Shown here one piece after another: positions 18,244-27,240 of a stretch of 64,000 nucleotides of DNA. The translations under genes and the position numbers were made by a program. The DNA lies in assembly GCF_900142575.1 (NCBI RefSeq), contig NZ_FRBI01000010.1, forward strand, positions 124,001 to 188,000, read 5' to 3'. The number at the start of each line of letters is the position of its first letter. Within the stretch, counting starts at the first letter, position 1. This stretch comes from Actinacidiphila paucisporea (GTDB lineage: Bacteria; Actinomycetota; Actinomycetes; Streptomycetales; Streptomycetaceae). The notes beneath the pieces are model-generated. The model did no database searches. It had not been told where the DNA came from and was given only the letters and a program-made list of their open reading frames with translations.

Positions 18244-19715
18244 CGCCCCACCTCAGCCGCACCGCCACGCGCGGCGTCGGTACGTGCCGCGTCGCTACGC
18301 GCGGCGTCGGCACGTGCGGCCTCGGATCCGGGTGGCGGCGCGGACTCCGCCGTCTGCGGGCCGAGTGCCAGCTCGATGGCCGCCGCCTCCATCGCCCACG
18401 CGAGTGCCTCCGTGTCGGCCGGGGAGATGTAGTGCGTGTCGATGCGGATCTCGAAGCCCACGCCCTCCGGAGTGTCGTCGACGTGGACGAAGAAGCGCTC
18501 GATCTGGGTGTCCTGCTGGACGAACCAGCGGAAGGTGCCCGTTCCGCGGGCCGCGCGCAGTGTCGCGGCCAGTTCCTCCGGGGCCGGCACGGTGACGTCC
18601 CCCATCGCGACCTGGGCCCTGCGGTCGTTGAAGTAGGTGCCGACGGTGACGTCCTCGCCGCGCTCGCGGGAGATCCGGGCGGTCAGCTCGTCCAGCAGGC
18701 CCGGGTGGAAGTAGGCGTGCTTGTAGACCGACATGCCGGCGCGGCGGGACTGTTCGACCACCTCGTCGGCCGTGGCGCCCTCGACGTCGAGGACGCAGAC
18801 GCCCGCCTGGGCGAGCATGCACACCACGTCGGACAGGCCGGGCCGGAAGCGGTTGCTCACGACGGGCCTGACCACGGCCGGGCTGATCCCGGTGGCCCGG
18901 TGGAGCCCGAGGGCGAAGAGGGCGACCAGGACGGCGGAGTAGTTCGCGCCGGTGCGGGCGGCGATCGACGGCAGGGCCGCATCCAGCGCGGGCGAGCGGA
19001 ATTCGGCGCCCCAGTGGCGCGGGGTGCGCGGGTCGGTGGGGCCGGGCAACTGGCGGGCGGGGACGGCCCGCAGGACGCCCTCCCAGTGCCGGAGCGTCCG
19101 GTCGCTGTGCCGCTGCCCGGCCGGGGACTGCTGCCACCTGGCCTGTTCGAGCGGCTGCATGCCGGCCACCGGCGCGGTCTCGCGCGCCTTGACCTCGCGC
19201 AGCATGACCGCGCCGCCCATGGCGTCGGTGACCAGGTGGTGCATGACGGTGACCAGGTGGGTGGGCCGGCCGTGCTGCCGTACCGCGCCCATCCTGACCG
19301 GCCACTCGTCGGCGAAGTCGAACTCCCGGTCCCGGTAGCGCTGTTCGACCGCTGCGGCGACCTCGTCGGGGTCGGCGTCCGGGGCGGCGTCGTAGACGTC
19401 GAGGGTCGTCCGGCCCGATGCGAAGAGCCGTTGGGTGGGGCGGCCGTCGGCGTCGAAGCGCAGCCGGGTGCGCATGGACTGGAAGCGGCTCATCAGGTAC
19501 CGCAGTTCCTCGGCCAGGTCGGCGACGGTCGTGCCCGGTTCGAGGGGGGCCCGGCCGCCGATCGGCAGGGCGCTGCGCTGGCGGCCCATGGCGTACCAGA
19601 TCTCCCACATCCCCCAGGACATCTCGTCCTCGCCCTCGCCCTCCCCGGCGAAGTCGACGGTCACCCGCTCGGTGACGGTGGGCGCGAAGGCCTGCTTGTC
19701 GTCCGGTTCTGCCAT
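18240..19715 (-). CDS. Stand-alone condensation-domain superfamily protein
   Basis: A 491-residue protein with the active-site motif HHLVTDAMGG near residue 165 (HHxxxD; the usual following Gly is Ala). NYSAVLVALFALGLHRATG and NRFRPGLSDVVCMLAQ are typical of the second half of condensation-fold acyltransferases. No A, PCP or TE domain is attached. It probably joins an ACP-bound acyl group to an amine or alcohol, for example hydroxyphenylglycine or its derivative (inference). The C-terminal 40 residues are Ala/Arg/Asp-rich low complexity (repeated AARTDAAR-like units). The ATG at 19715 with GGGGTG upstream is preferred over a start 24 nt earlier. Confidence 0.75.
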   Translation of the reverse strand: MAEPDDKQAFAPTVTERVTVDFAGEGEGEDEMSWGMWEIWYAMGRQRSALPIGGRAPLEPGTTVADLAEELRYLMSRFQSMRTRLRFDADGRPTQRLFASGRTTLDVYDAAPDADPDEVAAAVEQRYRDREFDFADEWPVRMGAVRQHGRPTHLVTVMHHLVTDAMGGAVMLREVKARETAPVAGMQPLEQARWQQSPAGQRHSDRTLRHWEGVLRAVPARQLPGPTDPRTPRHWGAEFRSPALDAALPSIAARTGANYSAVLVALFALGLHRATGISPAVVRPVVSNRFRPGLSDVVCMLAQAGVCVLDVEGATADEVVEQSRRAGMSVYKHAYFHPGLLDELTARISRERGEDVTVGTYFNDRRAQVAMGDVTVPAPEELAATLRAARGTGTFRWFVQQDTQIERFFVHVDDTPEGVGFEIRIDTHYISPADTEALAWAMEAAAIELALGPQTAESAPPPGSEAARADAARSDAARTDAARGGAAEVGR

Positions 19716-19716
19716 G

Positions 19717-21345
19717 TCACACCCCTGCCGTCTCGGCACGATGCCGCTGCCGCATCAGGAACTTGCGGACCTTGCCGGTCGGCCCGGTGATCAGGTCGGC
19801 CTCGGAGATGAGCACGACCCGGCGCAGGGTCGCGGCGGCCGCGTCCGTCAGCGCGGCGCGGACCGCCGGCGTACGGTCCGGGCCGGGGTCGGCGTCGGCG
19901 TGCAGGGCGAGCAGGACGTCGGTGACGACCCGGCCGCCGACCTCCGCGGAGACCACCGTGCAGTCGTGCACGTCGGGGCAGCGGGCGAGGATGCGCTCCT
20001 CGGACATGGCCGTGTAGAGCCACTCGCCGCCGCCGAGGTCGACGGCGTCGACGGCCCGGTCGACGTGGAAGTAGTAGCCCTCCTCGTCGCGGTACATCAG
20101 GTCGCCGGTGAGGTAGTAGCCCCTTAGCCGGTTGCGGTAGGTGGCCGCCGAGTCGTTCCAGTAGCCGGGTGCCAGCGTCGGTGCTTTCAGGCCGAGTTGG
20201 CCGACCTCGCCGACCGGCACCTGCTCGCCGGTGGCGGTGTCGAGCAGCGCGACGTCGGCGAAGCCGTGGGGTACGCCGACGCAGCGGCCGTAGCGCGAGG
20301 TCGCCGTGGTGTGGGTGATGTGGAAGGCGGAGTGGCCCATCTCGGTGGAGCCGAGGCCGTCCACGAAGCTGGAGCCGGGGGTGCGGCGGACGCCCTCGCG
20401 GGTGACGGTCTCGCGCGAACCGGCCGCGACCAGTCGGCGGATGTGCGGCTCGTGGGCGCAGTCGCCGGTGTTGAACCACAGCGACACCGAGTCCAGGTCG
20501 TGCGCGGTCAGGTCCTGCCGCGCCAACTGGGCCCAGGTGGCGGCGAATCCGAGGACGCCGCTCGGCCGCCAGCGTTCGATGGCCCGCACCACCGCGGGAC
20601 CGTCGTTCTGCGTGGACAGCAGGAGCAGGTCGCTGCGCAGGCACAGCGCCATGTTCAGCGCCGAGATGCCGGCGGCGTGGGCGGCGGGCAGCGCGCTGAG
20701 TATCCGCTCGGCGCCGCGGGCGCGGGGCGCGGTGAGCCGGAAGAGCCGGGTGGCCGCGAAGAGGCTGGCGTTGGAGTGCACGACCGCGGCGGGCATCCGG
20801 GTGGTGCCCGAGGAGTGGGTGATGGCGATCGGGTCGTCGGGGTGGTGGCGGTAGGGCGCCGGCGCCGCCGCCGGGTCCGCGGTGCCGACCGCCGCCGCGT
20901 CGGCGTGCAGGGCGAGGCCGAGGTCGAGGCCGGCCAGCCGGTCGCGGTGCTCGGGGTCGGTGACCAGGGCGACACCGCGCAGCCGCCGGATGTACTCGGC
21001 GGCGATGTCGCCGGGCAGGTAGGTGTTCATGAGCGCGGGGATCGCGCCGAGCCAGGCCAGCGCCAGGAAGTTCAGCAGGCAGTCCGCCGCGTCGGAGACG
21101 TGGATCGCGACGGGGTCGCGCGGGCCGATGCCGTGCGCGTGCCACCAGGCGGCCCTGGCCGCCACCCGCTCGCGCAGCTGCCCGAGGCTGAGCTGCTGCC
21201 AGGCGGGATACCCGTCGACCGGGGTGTCGAAGGCGGCCCCAGGGCCGTCCGGGTCGGCCCCGTGCTCGAACAGCTTGGGCAGGACGTTGCCCGCGCCCAG
21301 TTCGGGGTCGGCGGCCAGTCTGGCCCGGATGTTGCTGCCGGTCAC
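19717..21345 (-). CDS. AMP-dependent acyl ligase with altered phosphate loop
   Basis: A 542-residue class I adenylate-forming enzyme. The phosphate-binding loop reads THSSGTTRMPAAVVHS, so the usual Gly and Lys of SGTTGxPK are Arg and Ala. The later motifs are intact: GLGSTEMGHS, YLTGDL and the C-terminal GPTGKVRKFLM with the catalytic Lys. It would activate a carboxylic acid for transfer to an ACP or CoA, possibly slowly given the loop. The GTG start at 21345 is fixed by a strong GGAGGA. There are 31 nt to the E1-beta stop, the loosest junction in this part of the run besides the one before hmaS. Confidence 0.82.
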   Translation of the reverse strand: MTGSNIRARLAADPELGAGNVLPKLFEHGADPDGPGAAFDTPVDGYPAWQQLSLGQLRERVAARAAWWHAHGIGPRDPVAIHVSDAADCLLNFLALAWLGAIPALMNTYLPGDIAAEYIRRLRGVALVTDPEHRDRLAGLDLGLALHADAAAVGTADPAAAPAPYRHHPDDPIAITHSSGTTRMPAAVVHSNASLFAATRLFRLTAPRARGAERILSALPAAHAAGISALNMALCLRSDLLLLSTQNDGPAVVRAIERWRPSGVLGFAATWAQLARQDLTAHDLDSVSLWFNTGDCAHEPHIRRLVAAGSRETVTREGVRRTPGSSFVDGLGSTEMGHSAFHITHTTATSRYGRCVGVPHGFADVALLDTATGEQVPVGEVGQLGLKAPTLAPGYWNDSAATYRNRLRGYYLTGDLMYRDEEGYYFHVDRAVDAVDLGGGEWLYTAMSEERILARCPDVHDCTVVSAEVGGRVVTDVLLALHADADPGPDRTPAVRAALTDAAAATLRRVVLISEADLITGPTGKVRKFLMRQRHRAETAGV

Positions 21346-21376
21346 AGCGTTCCTCCTTCGTATCGCCTTGTCATGG

Positions 21377-22345
21377 TCAGACCCCAACCGCCTTCTCCAC
21401 CGCCGCCCGCACCTGGGCGCGGGTCGGCTGGCAGGCCAGGTCCAGCTCGCGGGCGAAGGGGAGCACCGCGCCGTCGGGCCGGGTGACCCGGCGCGGCGGC
21501 GCGGTGAGGCGCATCTCCTCCGCCGCCGTCGCGACGATCTCCGCCCCGATGCCGCAGGAGCGGTTGGAGTCGTCCACCACCACCAGCCGGCCGGTGCGCT
21601 CCAGCGACGCGGCGAGCCCCTGCCAGTCGAAGGGGTACAGCGAGCGCGGGTCGAAGACCTCCACCGACACCGTGCCTGCCAGGTCGTCCGCCACCGCCAG
21701 CGCGTCGTGCACGAGGTGGCCCACCGCCACCACCGTCACGTCGGTGCCGGAGCGGTGGACGCGGCCGGAGCCGAGCGGCACCGGGGCGAGCGTGTCGAAG
21801 TCGACGTTCTCGCGGGAGGCCAGCGCGCCGGACGGGGCGAAGACGACGACCGGGTCGTCGTCCCTGATCGCCGTCACCAGCAGCCCGTAGGCGTCCGACG
21901 CCGTCGCCGGCACCACCGTCTTGACGCCGACGTGCGCGAACAGGCTGTACGGGTGGTCGGAGTGCTGGCCCGCCCAGCTGTCCCGGGAGCCGGACCCGGG
22001 CAGCAGGTACGTCACCGGCACCTTCGTCTGGCCCCCGGTCATCAGCGAGAACTTGTGCGCCTGGTTGGCGATCTGCTCGAAGACCAGGAAGAGCAGCGCG
22101 GGGATCTGGAACTCGATCAGCGGCCGCATCCCGGCCATCGCCGCACCGGTCGCGAAACTCGTGAACGCCTGCTCGGAGATGGGCGTGTCCAGCACCCTGT
22201 CCCGGCCGAAGCGGCGGAGCAGCCCGGCGGTGGCGTAGGTGACCGCGACCCCGATGTCCTCGCCGAGGACGCAGACGTCCTGGTCACGTTCCATCTCGTC
22301 GCCGATGGCGCGGTTCAGCGCCTTGAGGTAGGAGAGGTTGGGCAT
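21377..22345 (-). CDS. Pyruvate-dehydrogenase-like E1 component, beta subunit
   Basis: A 322-residue transketolase-fold protein: VLGEDIGV, ISEQAFTSFATGAAMAGMRP, QHSDHPYSLFAHVGVKTVVPAT and the C-terminal IGAEIV region. With the alpha subunit it forms a TPP-dependent 2-oxo acid decarboxylase/acyltransferase. Paired E1-alpha/beta genes are known in phenylglycine biosynthesis (pgl genes of pristinamycin) and in systems that load acyl units on carrier proteins. Here the possible substrate is 4-hydroxybenzoylformate or 4-hydroxyphenylpyruvate (inference). No E2 or E3 is encoded in the window. Its ATG shares one base with the TAA of the alpha gene. Confidence 0.88.
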   Translation of the reverse strand: MPNLSYLKALNRAIGDEMERDQDVCVLGEDIGVAVTYATAGLLRRFGRDRVLDTPISEQAFTSFATGAAMAGMRPLIEFQIPALLFLVFEQIANQAHKFSLMTGGQTKVPVTYLLPGSGSRDSWAGQHSDHPYSLFAHVGVKTVVPATASDAYGLLVTAIRDDDPVVVFAPSGALASRENVDFDTLAPVPLGSGRVHRSGTDVTVVAVGHLVHDALAVADDLAGTVSVEVFDPRSLYPFDWQGLAASLERTGRLVVVDDSNRSCGIGAEIVATAAEEMRLTAPPRRVTRPDGAVLPFARELDLACQPTRAQVRAAVEKAVGV

Positions 22346-23307
22346 TACAGCGCCCCCGCCCTGGGCCGCAGCCCGGTGGCGTACAGGTGGTCCAGTGCGC
22401 CGGCCGGGTCGGGGTGCGGGCCGGCGAGCGCGAAACGCACCGCCTCGTCCAGCAGCGCCGCCGTCTGCGTGTCGATCGCGGCGCGGGTGGCCGCGGGGAT
22501 GCGGGCGCCCTGGATCTCCAGCGGGTCGCGGGCCCGGCCCGCCGCGACCTCGTCGTCGGTGCGGTAGCGGGGGCGGGCGGTGTGCTCCCAGGTGTGGTGG
22601 GCGTCGAAGCGGTAGGTGACACATTCCAGCAGCGTGGGGCCGCCGCCCGACCTGGCACGGGCGGTGGCCTCGGCGGTCGCGTCGAGCACCGCCTGCGGGT
22701 CCATGCCGTCCACGGTGCTCGCCGGGATGCCGAAGGCCGCCGCGCGGCCGAGGACCGTGCCCGCCATGGTGTCGGCGGGGCGCATGGAGGTGGCGAAGCC
22801 GTTGTTCTCGCAGACCAGGACGACCGGGACGCGCCACAGCGCGGCCAGGTTGAAGGTCTCGAGCACCACGCCCTGGCTGACGGCGCCGTCGCCGAAGTAG
22901 GCGAGCGCGACCCGGTCGGAGCCCTTGCGCCGCATCGCCCAGGCGGCGCCCGCCGCGATCGGCACGGCCGCGCCGACGATCGCGTCGGCCCCCAGGACGC
23001 CCGCGCCGAAGTCGGCGGCGTGCATCGAGCCGCCCCGGCCCTGGTTGAGCCCGGTGGTGCGGCCGGCCAGCTCGGCCATCATCCTGGCCGGGTCGGCCCC
23101 CTTGGCCAGCACGTGGCCGTGGCCGCGATGGGTGCTGGTGATGACGTCGTCGGGGCGCAGCGCGGCGCACGTACCGGCGGCGACGGCCTCCTGGCCGGTG
23201 CAGGGGTGGATACCGCCGCGGATCACGCCGGTACGCACCAGCTCGACGGCCCGCTGCTCGAAGCCGCGGATTAGCGCGACCGTACGGTAGAGGTCGGCGG
23301 CGGTCAC
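22345..23307 (-). CDS. Pyruvate-dehydrogenase-like E1 component, alpha subunit
   Basis: A 320-residue TPP-binding subunit. HRGHGHVLAKG, the TPP motif GDGAVSQGVVLETFNLAALW...ENN and the phosphorylation-loop-like YRTDDE are visible. It is normal length for the family. It carries the cofactor and substrate site of the two-subunit enzyme. Its GTG start overlaps the dioxygenase stop (GTGA), and it ends in TAA overlapping the beta ATG, an uncommon stop codon for this GC content. What 2-oxo acid it accepts cannot be read from sequence. Confidence 0.88.
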   Translation of the reverse strand: MTAADLYRTVALIRGFEQRAVELVRTGVIRGGIHPCTGQEAVAAGTCAALRPDDVITSTHRGHGHVLAKGADPARMMAELAGRTTGLNQGRGGSMHAADFGAGVLGADAIVGAAVPIAAGAAWAMRRKGSDRVALAYFGDGAVSQGVVLETFNLAALWRVPVVLVCENNGFATSMRPADTMAGTVLGRAAAFGIPASTVDGMDPQAVLDATAEATARARSGGGPTLLECVTYRFDAHHTWEHTARPRYRTDDEVAAGRARDPLEIQGARIPAATRAAIDTQTAALLDEAVRFALAGPHPDPAGALDHLYATGLRPRAGAL

Positions 23308-24224
23308 GGCGTGCGCCACAGCACCGGGCAGTAGGCGGGGTCGGCGTAGTCGGGTCGACCGTCCGGCAGCCGCCGGACCAGGACGTCGTGGTTGTACGCG
23401 GCCGTGCTGCCGTCGCTGAGCGGGAAGCGGCGGTAGGCGTTGTCGCCGTCCTGGAGGTGCAGGGAGACGGCGCGGCGCGGCCGGTCGCTGCGGTTGGGGC
23501 CGCTGCCGTGGTAGGTCAGGCAGTGGTGGAAGCTCATGTGGCCCTTGGGGATGACCAGCGGCACCTTGCGGATCACGGCCCCGTTGTAGGCGGCGTTCTC
23601 GGCGAGCACCCGCTCCAGGTCGTCCTTGTCGCGCTCGGCGAAGTGCCGGGTCATCGAGTCGTCCCGGCCGGTCTCCTTCCACTGGTGGCTGCCGTCGACC
23701 ACGGTGAGGGTGCCCATGTCCTCGCCGCAGTCGTGGAAGGGGATGAAGGCGGTGAGCATGCGCTCGGAGGTGGACGTCGACCAGTAGTGCTTGTCGAAGT
23801 GCCAGGGCACGATGTTGCTGGGCTCGCCGTCGACGGCCGGCTTGAGTATCAGCGTCGACTGGAAGATCCGGATCTCCGCCGCCCCGGCCAGCCGGGCGGC
23901 GACCGCGCCGATCAGCGGCTTGCGCAGGATGCGGGCGATCGGGTCGCTCTCGACGTGCACGTAGTCGTTGTGGCGCTGCACGGGTCCGTCGGAGGGCTGC
24001 CAGGCCGCCAGCCGCGGCGGGCGGACCGGCAGCGTACGGCTGCGCTCGCCGGCGTAGTAGCACTCGCTCGCCGCGGCCAGCTCGTCCACCTCCTCGTCGG
24101 CCAGCAGCTTCCCGGTCAGGTACCAGCCGTGCCGGGCGTAGAAGGCGACGTCGTCGTCGTCCGGCAGCAGCGCGGCCTCGGCGGGGCTGAGGACGAAGGT
24201 GTTCGCCTCGTCGGTCGTCGTCAT
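23304..24224 (-). CDS. Phytanoyl-CoA dioxygenase (PhyH) family Fe(II)/2-oxoglutarate oxygenase
   Basis: A 306-residue protein with the iron ligands His142 and Asp144 (WHFDKHYW) and distal His239 (LTYHGSGPNRSDRPRRAVSLH), followed by the Arg that binds 2-oxoglutarate. These enzymes hydroxylate, halogenate, epoxidise or desaturate small molecules or tethered intermediates. The long acidic N-terminus (about 25 residues) is not unusual. ATG at 24224 gives TGATG with hmaS; GTG at 24227 is an alternative. Position between hmaS and the E1 genes suggests it acts on the hydroxyphenyl unit or its elongated chain. Confidence 0.85.
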   Translation of the reverse strand: MTTTDEANTFVLSPAEAALLPDDDDVAFYARHGWYLTGKLLADEEVDELAAASECYYAGERSRTLPVRPPRLAAWQPSDGPVQRHNDYVHVESDPIARILRKPLIGAVAARLAGAAEIRIFQSTLILKPAVDGEPSNIVPWHFDKHYWSTSTSERMLTAFIPFHDCGEDMGTLTVVDGSHQWKETGRDDSMTRHFAERDKDDLERVLAENAAYNGAVIRKVPLVIPKGHMSFHHCLTYHGSGPNRSDRPRRAVSLHLQDGDNAYRRFPLSDGSTAAYNHDVLVRRLPDGRPDYADPAYCPVLWRTP

Positions 24225-25312
24225 CACAGGCCTGCCTGGGTGGTCTCGCGGACGGCGGCCAGTTCCCGCTCCTTGGCCTCGTAGAGCGCCGGGATGTTGC
24301 TGGTGCCGAACGTCCGGGCGCCGTGCCGCTCGATCAGCTCCCAGAAGAAGGTCCGCCGCACGTGCAGGGACTTGGCGAATATCTGGTACATCTGGCCCCA
24401 GTGGTCGCGGTCGACCAGGATGCCGCGCGGCCGCAGCCGCTCCACCGGCAGGTCGACGGCCCCGAGCCGGCCGTCGAGCGAGCGGTAGTAGCTGTCAGGG
24501 GTGGGCGCGAAGCCGACGCCCCGCTCGCCGAGGGCGTCGACGGCGGCGACGATGTCGTTGCTGCTCAGCGCGAGGTGCTGCACGCCGGGGCCGGCGTGCC
24601 AGGCCAGGAAGTCGTCGATCTGGCCGGGAGAGCGGCTCAGGTCGGGCTGGATCAGGGTGAGCGTGGCGCCGCCGCCGGGGCTCTGCACCACCTGCGAGAA
24701 CATCCCCTGGCCGCCGACCTCGATGTACTCCTCGAAGATCAGGTCGAAGCCGAAGGCCTGCTGGTAGAAGCGGGTGGTGGCGTCCAGGGTGCCGGCCTCC
24801 AGGCAGACCGCGGCGTGGTCGATGGTCCGCAGCAGGTCCGTCCCGGGCGGCGGCGGTCCGTCCAGCATCTCGATGGCGCCGGGCAGGAAGTCCCCTTCCG
24901 CGCCGTGCCGTTCGACCAGCCGGTGCATGACGTCGCCGAAGCCGGAGACGGTGGCGATCCGCACGGACGCGTCCTTGCCCTCGTACGTCCGCGGTGCGTC
25001 GATCGCGGTCGCGCCGCCCGCGACGGCCGCGGCGAAGGCGGACCCGGCGTCGCGGGTGCCGAAGGCGACCACGGCCACCCCGTCGCCGTGCCGGGAGACG
25101 TAGTCCACCGCGGGGTGGTCGGGCAGCAGGCCCGAGGTCAGCAGCACCCGGCAGTCGCCCTGGCCCAGCAGCAGGCTGCGCTGGCCGGGCAGGCCGGTCT
25201 CGGGACCGCCCTGCCCTTGGAGGCGGAAGCCGAAGGCGGAGCACAGGACGAACGCCGCCTGGCGCGCGTCACCCACGTAGAACTCGACATGATCGATGCC
25301 GAGGTAGTCCAT
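24224..25312 (-). CDS. hmaS: 4-hydroxymandelate synthase (HmaS)
   Basis: A 362-residue vicinal-oxygen-chelate dioxygenase of the HPPD/HmaS family. Iron ligands are His166 (TIDHAAVC), His246 (GVQHLALS) and Glu325 (FFWELIERHG), with the 80/79 spacing of the family. Two features favour HmaS over HPPD: the stretch VVQSPGGGATLTLIQP, where HPPD typically has a PLNEP-like sequence, and the presence of hmo and hpgT in the same run. The reaction converts 4-hydroxyphenylpyruvate to 4-hydroxymandelate and CO2. A clear AAGGAG precedes the ATG at 25312. A 45-nt gap separates it from the KS gene upstream. Confidence 0.9.
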   Translation of the reverse strand: MDYLGIDHVEFYVGDARQAAFVLCSAFGFRLQGQGGPETGLPGQRSLLLGQGDCRVLLTSGLLPDHPAVDYVSRHGDGVAVVAFGTRDAGSAFAAAVAGGATAIDAPRTYEGKDASVRIATVSGFGDVMHRLVERHGAEGDFLPGAIEMLDGPPPPGTDLLRTIDHAAVCLEAGTLDATTRFYQQAFGFDLIFEEYIEVGGQGMFSQVVQSPGGGATLTLIQPDLSRSPGQIDDFLAWHAGPGVQHLALSSNDIVAAVDALGERGVGFAPTPDSYYRSLDGRLGAVDLPVERLRPRGILVDRDHWGQMYQIFAKSLHVRRTFFWELIERHGARTFGTSNIPALYEAKERELAAVRETTQAGL

Positions 25313-25357
25313 TTCCGCTCCTTAGTTGCCGACGCCGTGCTCGGTGTTGTCGTGCCG

Positions 25358-26632
25358 TCAGACCGCGCGGGACAGTCGCGTCCCCGGACGGCCGTAGACG
25401 AGGCTGATGTTGTGGCCGCCGAAGCCGAACGAGTTCGACATCACCTGGCCGATCCCGGGCGCCGGGCGCGGGCTCTTGCGGACGTGGTCGAGGTCGCAGG
25501 CCGGGTCCGGGTCGTCCAGGTTGTGCGTGGGCGGCAGCAGGCCGCGGCGCAGCGCCAGGACCGCGACGGCGGACTCGACCACGCCGGAGGCGCCCAGCAT
25601 GTGCCCGGTGACCGCCTTGGTGCCGCTGACCGGCGGTCCGGCCGACCCGAACACCCGGCGGATCGCGAGGGCTTCCGCCCGGTCGCCGATCTTGGTGCTC
25701 GTGCCGTGCGCGTTGATGTAGCCGATGTCGGCGGGCTCCAGGCCGGCGTCGGCCAGTGCCTGCCGCATGCAGGCGGCCGCGCCCTCGCCTTCGGGGTGCG
25801 GGGTGGTCGGGTGGTGGGCGTCGTTGGTGGCGCCCCATCCCAGTACGTTCGCGTAGCCGGCCGCGCCGCGCGCGTCGGCGTGCTCGGTGCGCTCCAGGAC
25901 CAGCACGCCGGCGCCCTCGCCGAGCACCAGGCCGTTGCGCCGCCGGTCGAACGGCCGGCTCGCGCCGGTCGGGTCGGCGGCCCAACCTCGGGCCAGGGCA
26001 CGGGCGTTGTTGAAGGTGTCGGCCAGCGTCGGGAAGAGCGGCGCCTCGCTGCACCCGCAGACCACGACGTCCGCCTCGCCCGCGCGCAGCAGCCGCAGCC
26101 CCTCCCCCACGGACTGCGCGCCGGCCGCGCAGGCGGTGCCGATCGAGGAGCTGTAGCCGCGGATGCCGTGCTTGATCGCGACCCTGGCCGCCCCCATGTT
26201 GGGCAGCATCCCCGGCAGCAGGTACGGGCTGACTCCCAGCCGCCCGCGCTGCGTTCGGGTGATGACCTGCGCCTCCAGGGTGGCGAGCCCTCCCGTGCCG
26301 GAGAGGATCACCCCGGTGCGGTAGGGGTCCACGTCCCGGCCGACCTCGATCCCGGCGTCGGCCAGCGCGTCCCCGGCGGCCCGCAGGGCCATCACGATGT
26401 AGCGGTCCACGACGCGGGCCTCGGGCCCAGCCAGCACGGACTCGGGGTCGATCGGCGGCCCGAAGGCGCCCACGTCGAGGCTGCCGTCCAGCAGGCTCCC
26501 CGCCGGCGGCCGGCTGAGCCCCGACCGCCCTTCGCACATCGCCGCCATGACCTCGGCGGCGCTGGTCCCCACCGGGGTGACCATGCCCATCCCGGTGATG
26601 ACGACGTCTCCGCGCTTGTCCGCACCTGTCAC
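25358..26632 (-). CDS. Beta-ketoacyl-ACP synthase, KASII/FabF type
   Basis: A 424-residue condensing enzyme with the full triad: Cys168 (GTACAAGAQ), His309 (INAHGTSTK) and His344 (AVTGHMLGASG). It resembles FabF and the KS of type II polyketide systems. There is no acyltransferase nearby, so malonyl-ACP would come from the fatty acid FabD (inference). It is translated from GTG 26632 behind GGAGGAG and overlaps the short KS-like gene by 4 nt. Confidence 0.9.
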   Translation of the reverse strand: MTGADKRGDVVITGMGMVTPVGTSAAEVMAAMCEGRSGLSRPPAGSLLDGSLDVGAFGPPIDPESVLAGPEARVVDRYIVMALRAAGDALADAGIEVGRDVDPYRTGVILSGTGGLATLEAQVITRTQRGRLGVSPYLLPGMLPNMGAARVAIKHGIRGYSSSIGTACAAGAQSVGEGLRLLRAGEADVVVCGCSEAPLFPTLADTFNNARALARGWAADPTGASRPFDRRRNGLVLGEGAGVLVLERTEHADARGAAGYANVLGWGATNDAHHPTTPHPEGEGAAACMRQALADAGLEPADIGYINAHGTSTKIGDRAEALAIRRVFGSAGPPVSGTKAVTGHMLGASGVVESAVAVLALRRGLLPPTHNLDDPDPACDLDHVRKSPRPAPGIGQVMSNSFGFGGHNISLVYGRPGTRLSRAV

Positions 26633-27240
26633 GGCTGCTCTCCTCCACTGTGCGATGTCGTCCCCGTCACGAGTACGGCCTCCGCCCGGTCCTGCGCCGC
26701 GGCGCCGAGACCCTGCTCGACCCGGATCAGCAGCGCCTCGTCGGCGTCCCCGTCCTCGATGAGCAGCCGGGCCACGTCGATCCCGGCGGCGGCGTCCGCC
26801 ACGCAGACGACGGGGCCGTCGAGTTCCCAGCGCGCGGCCACGTGGCCGGCGACGGCGTTGGGCACGGCCTGGAAGAACATCAGCGGGCTGAGCGCCCCGC
26901 CGCGGTCGACGACCTCGGCGACGTGCCTCGCGCCGGCGAGGTCGCCGAAGGCGCTGACGACGACCACGGCGGTGACGCGGGCGCCGCCGGCTGCCGGCTC
27001 GGCGTCCGCCTGCCGCCCGGGGTCCGCGAGGGCGTCACCCGGGGCGGCGGACGGCCGGCGGGTGAGGCAGCGGTGGGCGGTCTCCGCCGCCAGGGGGCTG
27101 AAGGACGACCGGACGAAGCCGGGGAGTTCGGGTGGCGCCGCGTCGCCCGGGAGTTCGGGCCACGCGGCGGCGGCGAGGACGCGCAGGCCGGCGGACTCGG
27201 CCTGGGCGGGCAGCGGGCGGCGGGCGGTGAGGGTGGTCAT
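26629..27240 (-). CDS. Short beta-ketoacyl-synthase-like protein (Ketoacyl-synt_2 type)
   Basis: A 203-residue protein resembling the isolated N-terminal-like KS domain seen in aryl polyene clusters. VRSSFSPLAAETAHRCL is followed by VVVVSAFGDLAGARHV and SPLMFFQAVPNAVAGHVAARW, and then by a strand/helix VCVADAAAGIDVARLLIEDG. It has no catalytic triad. It is coupled on both sides to full-length KS genes (ATGA and GTGA), suggesting a three-subunit KS assembly. Function of this family is not established. Confidence 0.7.
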   Translation of the reverse strand: MTTLTARRPLPAQAESAGLRVLAAAAWPELPGDAAPPELPGFVRSSFSPLAAETAHRCLTRRPSAAPGDALADPGRQADAEPAAGGARVTAVVVVSAFGDLAGARHVAEVVDRGGALSPLMFFQAVPNAVAGHVAARWELDGPVVCVADAAAGIDVARLLIEDGDADEALLIRVEQGLGAAAQDRAEAVLVTGTTSHSGGEQP

